Of a stretch of 64,000 nucleotides of DNA, positions 42,109 to 49,695 are shown piece by piece (positions within the stretch are counted from its first letter, which is position 1; every line of letters begins with the position of its first letter). The position numbers and the translations under genes were made by a program. The notes beneath the pieces are model-generated. The model was not told the DNA's origin and did no database searches. It worked only from the letters and a program-made list of their open reading frames with translations. This stretch comes from AC-38 sp033856025 (GTDB lineage: Bacteria; Actinomycetota; Thermoleophilia; Solirubrobacterales; Solirubrobacteraceae), in the NCBI GenBank assembly GCA_033856025.1, contig JAWVFQ010000030.1:1-64000 (forward strand), given 5' to 3'.

Positions 42109-43694
42109 CGGGCCGCCTGCGCCTGAACGAGGGCAATCGCCGCTGGTGGACGCTCGTGGCCATGTGCTTCGCGCTGTTCATGATCATGCTCGACAACACC
42201 GTCGTGAACGTCGCGCTGCCCTCGATCCAGCGCGACCTGCACGCGAACCTGGCCGCGCTGGAGTGGACGATCAACGCCTACACGCTGTCGTTCGCCGTCC
42301 TGCTGGTCACGGGCGGGCGGCTGGGCGACATCTTCGGCCGCCGGCGCATGTTCCTGGCCGGCGTCGTGGTCTTCGCGCTGTCCAGCGCGGCGATCGGCCT
42401 GTCGCCGACGGACACCGCGCTCGTGATCGGCCGCGCGGTCCAGGGCATCGGCGCCGCGCTGATGATGCCGGCCACGCTGTCGATCATCACCAACGCCTTC
42501 CCGGCCCACGAGCGCGGCAAGGCGATCGGGACGTGGGCCGGCGTCTCCGCGATGGCGCTGGCCATCGGTCCGGTGGTCGGCGGCTTCCTCACCGAGTCGG
42601 TGAGCTGGCGGGCGATCTTCTTCCTCAACCTCCCGGTGGCCGCCGGCGCCGTGGCGGTCACGCTGTTCGCCGCCCGGGAGTCGCGAGACGAGACGGTGGA
42701 GCGGCGCATCGACTTCCCAGGCGTGGCCACGTTGACCGCCGGGCTGGCCTCGCTGGTGCTCGCCCTGGTGGAGGGCAACCAGTGGGGCTGGGGCTCGCCG
42801 CGCATCCTCGGGCTGCTCGCCGTCGCCGTCGCCGGGCTCGTCGCCTTCGTCGCGGTGGAGAGCCACGTGCGCGTACCCATGGTCGACTTCACGTTCTTCC
42901 GCTCGCGCTCGTTCGTGGGCGCCAACCTCGTCGCGTTCGTCGTGTCCTTCGCGATGCTCGCCATGTTCTTCTTCATGGCGCTCTACATGCAGAACATCCT
43001 CGGCTACTCGCCGCTGCAGGCCGGGGTGCGCTTCCTGCCCTCGACCCTGATGGTCATGGCGGTGGGCCCGATCTCCGGGCGCATGGCCGACCGCATCGGG
43101 CCGCGCTGGCTGATGGTCGGCGGGCTGCTGATCGTCTCGGCCTCGCTGCTGTGGCAGTCGCGCCTGGAGGTGCACAGCACCTACCTCTTCCTGCTGCCCG
43201 GCTTCGTCGCCATGGGCATCGGAATCGCGCTCGTCATGTCGCCGATGAGCACCGCCGCCATGAACGCCGTCCACGTCTCCAAGGCGGGCGTCGCCTCGGG
43301 AGTGCTGTCGATGAGCCGCATGGTCGGTGGGACGTTCGGCGTGGCCGCGCTGGGCGCGCTGGTCGCCACGCTGGGCGGATCCAAGCTGCGCGACCTGCTG
43401 CCCGGCCTGCCCGACGCGCAGCGCCAGAAGCTCGCCGACGCCCTGGGCGCCGGGGCGGGAACCGGCGCGACCGGGACCGTCGCCGACGCGATGCGCGAGG
43501 CCTACGTGTACGCGCTGCACTACGGGCTGCGGCTCGCGGGCGTCGTCGCCCTGCTGGGCGCCGTCCTGGCCGCCACCCTGATCGGCGACCGCGCCGAGCG
43601 CGTCCCCGAGCCGCCGCTGGGCGACGTGGCGGCGGCGGCCGCCGCCTCCCCCGCCGCCGAGCAGGCGCGCGCCGCCGAGCCGGTCCGGTCCTAG
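42105..43694 (+). CDS. MFS drug transporter, DHA2 (EmrB/QacA) family
   Basis: 529 residues with about fourteen hydrophobic segments. Motif A between TM2 and TM3 is GGRLGDIFGRRRMFL, and motif C is AIGPVVGGFL, typical of proton-driven drug antiporters. LDNTVVNVALPSIQRDL opens TM1 as in EmrB. It would export hydrophobic compounds. The C-terminal 60 residues are long and Ala/Glu-rich, extending beyond the last helix. Coupled by ATGA to the MarR regulator upstream; substrate not known. A perfect palindrome follows 5 bp after its stop. Confidence 0.92.
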   Translation: MTGRLRLNEGNRRWWTLVAMCFALFMIMLDNTVVNVALPSIQRDLHANLAALEWTINAYTLSFAVLLVTGGRLGDIFGRRRMFLAGVVVFALSSAAIGLSPTDTALVIGRAVQGIGAALMMPATLSIITNAFPAHERGKAIGTWAGVSAMALAIGPVVGGFLTESVSWRAIFFLNLPVAAGAVAVTLFAARESRDETVERRIDFPGVATLTAGLASLVLALVEGNQWGWGSPRILGLLAVAVAGLVAFVAVESHVRVPMVDFTFFRSRSFVGANLVAFVVSFAMLAMFFFMALYMQNILGYSPLQAGVRFLPSTLMVMAVGPISGRMADRIGPRWLMVGGLLIVSASLLWQSRLEVHSTYLFLLPGFVAMGIGIALVMSPMSTAAMNAVHVSKAGVASGVLSMSRMVGGTFGVAALGALVATLGGSKLRDLLPGLPDAQRQKLADALGAGAGTGATGTVADAMREAYVYALHYGLRLAGVVALLGAVLAATLIGDRAERVPEPPLGDVAAAAAASPAAEQARAAEPVRS

Positions 43695-43699
43695 TAGCT

Positions 43700-43720
43700 T
43701 TCGGTCTCCCCGAGACCGAA
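43700..43720. promoter_or_regulatory. Perfect 9-bp inverted repeat upstream of ccr
   Basis: TTCGGTCTC, a CCC loop and GAGACCGAA form a perfect hairpin or DNA palindrome in the 44-bp gap between the MFS stop (43694) and the Ccr start (43739). No run of T follows, so a strong intrinsic terminator is not certain. It could also be a regulator-binding site for the ccr gene. A second perfect palindrome lies after ccr at 45063-45081. Confidence 0.5.
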
Positions 43721-43738
43721 GAGCGAGGTGCCAGACAC

Positions 43739-44989
43739 GTGGCGGTGGACGTTTCCCGAGTGGCAGAGGTGGACACGGAGCCCGGCGAGCTGCCGGAGAC
43801 GATGGCGGCGTGGGTCATCCGCCGCGAGCGCGAGGGCGAGCCCCGCGACGCCTTCCAGGTCGAGGAGATCGAGGTGCCGCAGCCCGGCGCCTTCGAGGTG
43901 ATCGTCCGCGTGATGGCGGCCGGCGTGAACTTCAACAACGTGTGGGCCGCACGCGGGGTCCCGGTGTCCGTCTTCGACTCCCATCCCGACGAGGACCACC
44001 ACATCGGCGGCTCGGACGGATCGGGCGTCGTGTGGAAGGTCGGGGCCGGCGTCACGCGGTGGAAGCCCGGCGACGAGGTGGTCATCCACTGCAACCAGGC
44101 CTCCTACGAGGACCCCGAGGTCCACGGCCTGGACCCGCTGGCCGCACCGTCCCAGAGGATCTGGGGCTACGAGACCAGCTGGGGCTCCTTCGCCCAGTTC
44201 ACCAAGGTGCAGGCGCAGCAGCTCCTGCCCAAGCCCAAGAACCTGACCTGGGAGGAGTCGGCCTCCTACGGCCTGACCTACTTCACCGCCTACCGGATGC
44301 TGATCGACCAGTGCGAGCTGCAGGCGGGCCACCGCGTGCTGACCTGGGGCGCGGCCGGCGGCCTGGGCGTCTTCGCCACCCAGCTGTGCGCGATGACCGG
44401 CGCGCAGTCGGTCGGCGTCGTGAACTCCGATGAGAAGGGCGAGCTGGTCAAGCAGCTCGGCGCGGTCGATTTCATCAACCGCAACGAGTTCGCGGGGATG
44501 ATGCGCAAGGGCGGCGAGTCGCCCGAGGAGGAGAAGGCCCGCTTCAAGGAGTCGCGGCGCTTCTCCAAGGTGGTCAAGGACATGCTGGGCGAGCCGCCCG
44601 ACATCGTCTTCGAGCACGTCGGTATGGCCACCTTCCCCACGTCCGTGCTCACGGTGCGGCCGTTCGGCAAGGTCGTCATCTGCGCCGGGACCACGGGCTA
44701 CAACCTGGACTTCGACGTCCGCTACCTGTGGATGCGCCAGAAGCAGATCATCGGCTCGCACTTCGCCAACGCCTGGGAGTGCACCAAGGCCAACCAGCTG
44801 ATCGAGCAGGGGCGCATCCGCCCCGTGCTGTGGCGCACGATGGGCTTCGACGGCGTGGCCGAGGCGCACCAGCTCATGCGCGAGAACCAGCACCTGGGCA
44901 AGATCGCCATCCTGGTCGGCGCCGAGAAGGAGGGCCTGGGCAAGACCGAGGAGGGCCCGGGCGCCATCTACGCCGAGGTCGGAGTCTAG
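43739..44989 (+). CDS. ccr: Crotonyl-CoA carboxylase/reductase
   Basis: 416 residues from the GTG at 43739, just downstream of the palindrome. This is a medium-chain alcohol dehydrogenase-like enzyme with the Ccr-specific segments AAGVNFNNVWAARGVP, GGSDGSGVVW, YGLTYFTAYRMLI and WGAAGGLGVFATQL (NADPH site). Ccr adds CO2 to crotonyl-CoA while reducing it to ethylmalonyl-CoA. The Ecm gene at 60369 supplies the next step. A few residues shorter than the usual 430-450, but the core is complete. The acryloyl-CoA or generic enoyl-reductase alternative is less likely. Confidence 0.9.
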   Translation: MAVDVSRVAEVDTEPGELPETMAAWVIRREREGEPRDAFQVEEIEVPQPGAFEVIVRVMAAGVNFNNVWAARGVPVSVFDSHPDEDHHIGGSDGSGVVWKVGAGVTRWKPGDEVVIHCNQASYEDPEVHGLDPLAAPSQRIWGYETSWGSFAQFTKVQAQQLLPKPKNLTWEESASYGLTYFTAYRMLIDQCELQAGHRVLTWGAAGGLGVFATQLCAMTGAQSVGVVNSDEKGELVKQLGAVDFINRNEFAGMMRKGGESPEEEKARFKESRRFSKVVKDMLGEPPDIVFEHVGMATFPTSVLTVRPFGKVVICAGTTGYNLDFDVRYLWMRQKQIIGSHFANAWECTKANQLIEQGRIRPVLWRTMGFDGVAEAHQLMRENQHLGKIAILVGAEKEGLGKTEEGPGAIYAEVGV

Positions 44990-45044
44990 AAGTGCTCCCC
45001 CCGACGACCCCGCACCGGGCCCGTCGGCCCCGGATGACCGCCAG

Positions 45045-45097
45045 CCTGCGTCCTCGGGCCTCGCAATACCACCGGTATTGCTTCGACCCTGCGTCCT
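45045..45097 (+). repeat. Direct-repeat pair flanking a perfect palindrome
   Basis: CCTGCGTCCT occurs at 45045-45054 and 45088-45097, 43 bp apart, in the 166-bp gap between ccr and the ABM-like gene. Between them lies the perfect 19-bp palindrome GCAATACC-ACC-GGTATTGC at 45063-45081. The arrangement (direct repeats around a hairpin) resembles a small mobile or regulatory element. The region is not coding in the direction of the neighbours. Confidence 0.45.
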
Positions 45098-45155
45098 TGC
45101 CCGGCGGCCCCCGGGTCTCGACGATCCGGGCGCGTGATCATCGGAGGAAGCACTG

Positions 45156-45485
45156 ATGGCCGCCGGCTCGGTCTTCATCCCCTGGTACGCCACGGGCTTC
45201 CGCGGCGACGGGCTGGAGGAGGCGCTGGCCGAGATCTCGTCGATCGCCATGCGCTACGGGGCGACCTACCACGGGGTCTACCGCTCGCGCGACGACCGTC
45301 ACCGCTTCACGCAGATCGCCACGTTCGCCGGCAAGGAGGACTTCGAGCGCTACTGGTACGGCGAGGAGTTCGGGCGCTTCCGCGCGCAGCACGCCGGCTG
45401 GTACCAGGTGCCGGTCCTGTACGTGTGGCACGACGAGGTCGTGTCGGGCGCCCTCCAGCCGCAGCCGGCCGTCCCGAACGGGTGA
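45156..45485 (+). CDS. Small ABM/NIPSNAP-like protein (unknown function)
   Basis: 109 residues with a strong GGAGGAA ribosome-binding site six bases before the ATG. The pattern VFIPWYATGFRGDGLEEALA, YGATYHGVYRSRDDRHRFTQ and FEEYWYGEEFGRFRAQHAGW-like segment is consistent with a dimeric alpha+beta barrel (antibiotic biosynthesis monooxygenase type) rather than an enzyme with a known motif. It overlaps the following gene by GTGA. Possible role in electron transfer or dehalogenation is not supported by the sequence; only the fold is suggested. Confidence 0.5.
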   Translation: MAAGSVFIPWYATGFRGDGLEEALAEISSIAMRYGATYHGVYRSRDDRHRFTQIATFAGKEDFERYWYGEEFGRFRAQHAGWYQVPVLYVWHDEVVSGALQPQPAVPNG

Positions 45486-46081
45486 CCGACCCCACGCCGG
45501 GGCTGCACCCGGCCCAGAACCGCGCGCTGCGCGAGCTCTACGCGGCGGCGCGCCAGCTGGCCGCGCACTGGGACGGCCTGGCGGGGCGCCTGGGCGCGGG
45601 CGAGGGAGTCGACGACCTGCGCGCGGGCGCGGGCGCGGCCGACGAGCTGCTGGTCGAGCTGGCCGACCTGACGGAGGGCTACGGCCTCTACGGCTTTCCC
45701 GCGGCGGCCGGCGTGGGCGCGCGCGTGGCCGGGCTGCGCAACACGCTGGCCGACCGCACGCTGGAGCGCAACCAGGCGCTGCGGATGGCCGTGCTCGACA
45801 TCCAGCACGTGGCGACGCTGTGCGGCTACCTGGCCGCGCTGGGCGAGGCCCGCGGCGACGAGCCGATGGTCGAGTTCTGCGGGCGCTGGGAGCGCAAGCT
45901 CAAGCGCCTGGAGGGCCGGGTGCGCAAGGCGGCGATCGCCGCCGGGGCGGACCCGGATGCGGCCATCGAGGCCGTCGACCACGGCCCCCTGGGACGCGCG
46001 GGGCATCGCCTGGCCAACGCCGGCGGCACACTGGGCGAGTGGGTGGACCGCCGCTCGGCGCGGCGCCGGGGCGCGGGCTAA
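45482..46081 (+). CDS. Helical hypothetical protein
   Basis: 199 residues from the GTG at 45482, which overlaps the TGA of the preceding gene. The whole protein is predicted helical: PAQNRALRELYAAARQLAAHWDG, a central YGLYGFPAAAGVGARV, then IQHVATLCGYLAALGEA and a basic end RSARRRGAG. No membrane segment, cysteine motif or known signature. A scaffolding or nucleic-acid-contacting role is possible because the C-terminus is Arg-rich, but nothing identifies it. Confidence 0.6.
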   Translation: MTDPTPGLHPAQNRALRELYAAARQLAAHWDGLAGRLGAGEGVDDLRAGAGAADELLVELADLTEGYGLYGFPAAAGVGARVAGLRNTLADRTLERNQALRMAVLDIQHVATLCGYLAALGEARGDEPMVEFCGRWERKLKRLEGRVRKAAIAAGADPDAAIEAVDHGPLGRAGHRLANAGGTLGEWVDRRSARRRGAG

Positions 46082-46138
46082 CCCTGGGGTGGACACCCTG
46101 GGGCGCGCGTCCTGCGCTCCGCATATGTTTCTCGACCG
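46082..46138. other. Short intergenic region with a repeated ACCCTGGGG
   Basis: 57 bp between the helical hypothetical gene and the metallopeptidase gene. ACCCTGGGG occurs twice at 46081-46089 and 46095-46103, and GGGTG-GA-CACCC in between could fold into a small hairpin that ends the upstream transcript. The AT-rich CATATGTTTC close to the next start is a possible promoter element for the protease genes. Nothing else is seen. Confidence 0.3.
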
Positions 46139-46963
46139 ATGCGACGCGTCACCTGCACCGCCCTGTCCGCCTGCGCGTTGGTCGCCGGGGGCTGTGGCGA
46201 CTCGAAGGACGAGCCCGAGCAGCGGGCGAGCGGCGGCTTCGCGGCCGCCAGCTATCCCCGCGGCGCGGGCGACCCGGCGGCCACCGCGTCGCCGCGCGGG
46301 GGCATCGCGACGCTGCGCGCCCTGGGCCCGGTCAGGCGCCCGTCGCCCGGGACCGCCGTGCCCAAGCTGCGCGGCTCGGACATCCCGCTGACCGCCTTCC
46401 TGGGCACGGTCGCCAACGACGTCGCGGGGTTCTGGCAGAGCCAGTACAACCGCGCGGGCAAGCGCTTCCCGGCGACGCGGTTCCTCGTCGTGACCAAGCC
46501 GGTGCCCAGCGGATGCGCCGAGAAGCCGATCGAGCCGACCAACCCCTTCGCGTTCTACTGCCCGACGGACCGGACCGTCTTCCTCCCGGTCACCTACATC
46601 GACCGCCGCTACCGGATCCTCGGGGACGCTCCGGTGGGGTTCGTGGTCGCGCACGAGTTCGCGCACCGCGTGCAGGACGTCACCGGGACGCTGCGGCGCA
46701 AGGCCGAGGGCAAGCTGTTCACCCGCCAGACCGAGCTCCAGGCCGACTGCCTGGCGGGCGTCTGGGCCGCCTCGGTCTACGCCCGCGGCGACCTCGATCC
46801 GGACGACCTGACCGAGTTCTTCAACGCGCTCGCCTCCATCGGCGACCCGCCGGGGACGCCGGAGAACCATCCCCAGGCCCACGGCACCCCGGCCGAGCGC
46901 GAGGCCTCCTTCAAGCGCGGCTACGACGCCGCGAACGCCAACGCCTGTCCCGAAAGGACCTGA
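46139..46963 (+). CDS. Lipoprotein neutral zinc metallopeptidase (YpfJ/PF04228-like)
   Basis: 274 residues. The N-terminus MRRVTCTALSACALVAGGCG is a lipoprotein-type signal, so the enzyme is outside the membrane. The active-site helix VVAHEFAHRVQD holds HExxH at residues 172-176, and the third-ligand helix is TELQADCLAGVWA with E199. The preceding FWQSQYN and YCPTDRTVFLPVTYID segments are typical of the putative neutral zinc metallopeptidase family. It probably trims envelope proteins. Its TGA overlaps the ATG of an inactive paralog (TGATG), so the two are made together. Confidence 0.88.
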   Translation: MRRVTCTALSACALVAGGCGDSKDEPEQRASGGFAAASYPRGAGDPAATASPRGGIATLRALGPVRRPSPGTAVPKLRGSDIPLTAFLGTVANDVAGFWQSQYNRAGKRFPATRFLVVTKPVPSGCAEKPIEPTNPFAFYCPTDRTVFLPVTYIDRRYRILGDAPVGFVVAHEFAHRVQDVTGTLRRKAEGKLFTRQTELQADCLAGVWAASVYARGDLDPDDLTEFFNALASIGDPPGTPENHPQAHGTPAEREASFKRGYDAANANACPERT

Positions 46964-47811
46964 TGAAGACGAGACACCCCCTCCTCGCATTGCTGGCCCT
47001 GCTGGCCGCCGGATTCCTGCTCGCCGCCTGCGGCGACGACGGCAAGGACAAGTCGACCGCGTCGACGACGGCCACCACCCCCACCACGAGCACCCCCGCC
47101 GCGGCCATCCGCAGGCGCGTGCCGCGTGCCCCGGCCGATCCGAAGGGACGTCGCCGGGCCCAGCTCAGCAGCGTGGGACAGCTCAAGCAGCCCAAGCTCG
47201 CGAGGCGCACCTCGGCCAAGGTCAAGGGGTCCAGCGCTCCCCTGCCCCAGTTCCTGGACACGATCTCCAACGACGTGGCGACGTACTGGCAGAAGGTCTT
47301 CAACAACAGCAAGCTGGAGTTCCCCAAGACCACCCAGGTCATCGTCACCGACTCCGCGAACGGCGGCTGCGGGACCATCACCAGCGCCGACGGGCCCCCG
47401 AACTACTGCCCGGCCGACCAGACGGTCTATCTCCCGGTCGGCTACTTCCAGGACAAGGTCATGCCGATCGGCGACGCCGCGGTCGTGACGCTGGTCGCCC
47501 TGGTCTGGGGCTATCGCGTGCAGGAGGCCGTGGGCGCCTTCAAGGCGGTCGAGTCCGGCCAGAAGACCGGGCTCGACCTCAACCTCGGCGCCATGTGCTT
47601 CGCCGGCTCCTACATGTCGACGGTGGCCGCGCGCAGCCTGCTCGAGTCCGGCGACGTTGACGAGATCCTCAAGACGGCCGCCGCCACCGCGGACCAGGGC
47701 ACCCCGCCCGACGTGAACAAGTCCAAGGGGAGCCCGGCACAGCGCGTCGCCGCCTTCCGAATCGGGTTCTCCCGGGGCGCCGCCACTTGCCAGAAGGTCA
47801 AGGCCGGTTAG
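46963..47811 (+). CDS. Inactive paralog of the zinc metallopeptidase (lipoprotein)
   Basis: 282 residues with the lipobox LLAAC (C23). It aligns along its length with the preceding protein: ISNDVATYWQKVFN against VANDVAGFWQSQYN, and YCPADQTVYLPVGYF against YCPTDRTVFLPVTYI. In the metal-binding helix, the paralog has ALVWGYRVQE (179-188) where the active enzyme has AHEFAHRVQD, so both zinc histidines and the catalytic glutamate are lost. The third-ligand region reads NLGAMCFAG. A regulatory or substrate-binding role as a pseudoenzyme is likely. It overlaps the active gene by 1 bp. Confidence 0.85.
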   Translation: MKTRHPLLALLALLAAGFLLAACGDDGKDKSTASTTATTPTTSTPAAAIRRRVPRAPADPKGRRRAQLSSVGQLKQPKLARRTSAKVKGSSAPLPQFLDTISNDVATYWQKVFNNSKLEFPKTTQVIVTDSANGGCGTITSADGPPNYCPADQTVYLPVGYFQDKVMPIGDAAVVTLVALVWGYRVQEAVGAFKAVESGQKTGLDLNLGAMCFAGSYMSTVAARSLLESGDVDEILKTAAATADQGTPPDVNKSKGSPAQRVAAFRIGFSRGAATCQKVKAG

Positions 47812-47824
47812 GCTGGCATCCGAA

Positions 47825-48982
47825 GTGGCCGACGTAACCTGTCCCAACTGCGGTCACCAGGTCCCCGAGGGGACCTGGTGCATTCGCTGTGGGCACCCCC
47901 TCGAGGGCGGCACCCGCGCCGGTGCCGGCGGCCAGTTCGCCGCCGCGCCCAACGAGCGCGCGTCGTCCCCGCGGATCGTGTCCACGCTGTTCCCGCAGCT
48001 GCCCAAGGCGGACATGGACGCGTTCCGCATCGCGCTGGGCGTGGGCGTGGCCGGGGTCGTGGCGCTGTCGGCGGCGCGGCTGTTCCCGGTGGCGGTGATC
48101 GCCGCGGCGCTGCTGGTGCCGCTGCTCACCGTCGTCTACCTCTACGACGTCGACGTCTACGAGGACCAGCCGTTCCGGGTGGTGGCGTTCACCCTGGCCT
48201 GGGGCGCCATCGCCGGCGTGGGCATGGGGCTGCTGGCCGACTCGGTTTCGACGGCGGGGACGGACCTCGCCCTGAAGACGAGCGGCCAGGACGTGCTCCT
48301 GCGGGGCGTGGTGTTCCCGCTGGCCGCCGTGGCCCTGACGCTCGCCGGGCCCCTGGTCCTGCTGCCCTACCGCAAGTTCAACGACGTCCTGGACGGGGTC
48401 ACGTTCGGCGCCGCCTGCGCCGTGGCGTTCACGTCGGCCCAGGTCATCACCACCGCCGCCACGCTGGTCGAGGGCGGGCTGCGCCAGGACGGCCAGATAG
48501 TGCCCTGGATCGCCCGCACCCTCGCCATGGCGGCGGCCCAGCCCGTGCTGGCCATGGCCGCGGTGGGCGCCGCGGCGGGCGCGTGGTGGCTGCGCTACCG
48601 CGCCCCGGTCAAGGACCGCAAGGCGCTCGGGCCGCTGGGCCACCCGGTGGTGGCCACGCTGCTGGCCGCGGCGCTGGTCGTGGCCGGCGCGATCGGCCAG
48701 CCGCTGCTGCCGATCGGCTGGTGGCTGGCCGAGCTGGTCGTGCTCGACGTGGTCGCGCTGCTGTGGCTGCGCCGCACGATCCACCTGGGACTGCTCCAGG
48801 AGTCCGAGGAGATCGCGGTCGGGCCCGAGATCACGTGCCCCAACTGCAACCAGCAGACCCCCCGCCACTCCTTCTGTCGCAACTGCGGCATATCTCTGCT
48901 CGCGCTGCCCAAGCGCGCGGGTGACGCGGGCCCGGCCGCGCCCCCGGCCGGCGGCCCCGAGCCCGCCGGAGGCGCCGCGTGA
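47825..48982 (+). CDS. Membrane protein flanked by two zinc ribbons, PrsW-like
   Basis: 385 residues from the GTG at 47825. A zinc ribbon opens the protein (TCPNCGHQVPEGTWCIRCGH), about nine hydrophobic segments follow, and a second zinc ribbon closes it (TCPNCNQQTPRHSFCRNCG, residues about 338-356). The membrane part contains KFNDVLDGVTFGAACAVAF, which resembles the D-G-x-x-x-GAA segment of PrsW/CPBP intramembrane proteases, but the paired catalytic glutamates (EExxK and the E of AxEN) are not seen. It may be an inactive relative. The stop overlaps the next gene by GTGA. Confidence 0.55.
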   Translation: MADVTCPNCGHQVPEGTWCIRCGHPLEGGTRAGAGGQFAAAPNERASSPRIVSTLFPQLPKADMDAFRIALGVGVAGVVALSAARLFPVAVIAAALLVPLLTVVYLYDVDVYEDQPFRVVAFTLAWGAIAGVGMGLLADSVSTAGTDLALKTSGQDVLLRGVVFPLAAVALTLAGPLVLLPYRKFNDVLDGVTFGAACAVAFTSAQVITTAATLVEGGLRQDGQIVPWIARTLAMAAAQPVLAMAAVGAAAGAWWLRYRAPVKDRKALGPLGHPVVATLLAAALVVAGAIGQPLLPIGWWLAELVVLDVVALLWLRRTIHLGLLQESEEIAVGPEITCPNCNQQTPRHSFCRNCGISLLALPKRAGDAGPAAPPAGGPEPAGGAA

Positions 48983-49695
48983 GCCCGGCGGTCCCGGCCC
49001 CCGCCCCGGGTCCCGCCCCGGCTCCGGTCCGCGCCGTGCCGTCGCGGATGGACCGGCGGCGGCTGATCCTCATCCTCGCCGGCGCGTTCGCCGTCGTCGT
49101 CGTCGTCGCCATCGTGCTCGCCGCCGTCCTGGCGCCCGCCGCGCCCAAGGCGCCGTGTCCGCGCGGCAAGCCGTGCGGCGCGCCGCCGCAGGCGCCGCCC
49201 CTGGTCAACCAGACGGTCTGGCGCTCGAGCCAGCTGGGCTACTCGCTCGAGTACAACGCCGAGCGCTGGAAGGTGGAGAACGAGAGCCCCACCGGGGTCA
49301 ACTTCAGCTCGACGCAGGGCGACATGGGCCTGTCCGTCGACGGCGCGCCGGCCGGTCAGTCGACGCCGCGGGCGCTGTTCGACCAGCGCGTCGACGACAT
49401 CCGCGGGCGGACCCTGGGCCTGGACGACGACACCGAGCGCGCGCACAAGGTCCTCTCCCCCGTCGTCGGCCTGCACCCGGGCGTCGGGGGAGCCTTCCGC
49501 GCCACCGTCGACTCGCCGCAGGGGACGACCGCTCCCCTCTCGATCGCGATGATGGCCGCCGGGAACCAGCAGGTCAGCGTCGTCGTGGTGGGCGCGACCA
49601 GCGAGACCGACGAGGGCAATCGCGACGCGCTCATGTCCCGCGCCGACTCGATCCTCAACACGCTGCGCATGCCCGGCGACCAGGTGCCGCGATGA
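48979..49695 (+). CDS. Membrane-anchored protein with extracytoplasmic domain (unknown function)
   Basis: 238 residues from the GTG at 48979. After a Pro-rich N-terminus, one strong transmembrane helix (LILILAGAFAVVVVVAIVLA, about 29-50) precedes an extracellular or periplasmic domain of about 180 residues. The mature domain begins with a cysteine pair CPRGKPCG, then YSLEYNAERWKVENE and a beta-rich body. It is co-translated with the zinc-ribbon protein upstream and the sedolisin downstream (ATGA overlap). It looks like a partner or sensor of the protease, but no known domain was identified. Confidence 0.6.
   Translation: MSPAVPAPAPGPAPAPVRAVPSRMDRRRLILILAGAFAVVVVVAIVLAAVLAPAAPKAPCPRGKPCGAPPQAPPLVNQTVWRSSQLGYSLEYNAERWKVENESPTGVNFSSTQGDMGLSVDGAPAGQSTPRALFDQRVDDIRGRTLGLDDDTERAHKVLSPVVGLHPGVGGAFRATVDSPQGTTAPLSIAMMAAGNQQVSVVVVGATSETDEGNRDALMSRADSILNTLRMPGDQVPR

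Noticed and set aside
45138..45431. Minus-strand frame opposite the ABM-like gene
   Set aside because: The plus-strand gene has a strong ribosome site; the minus frame has no recognisable protein features.
46963..47811. Second metallopeptidase gene as an active enzyme
   Set aside because: The HExxH motif is replaced by residues that cannot bind zinc, so it is annotated as an inactive paralog.
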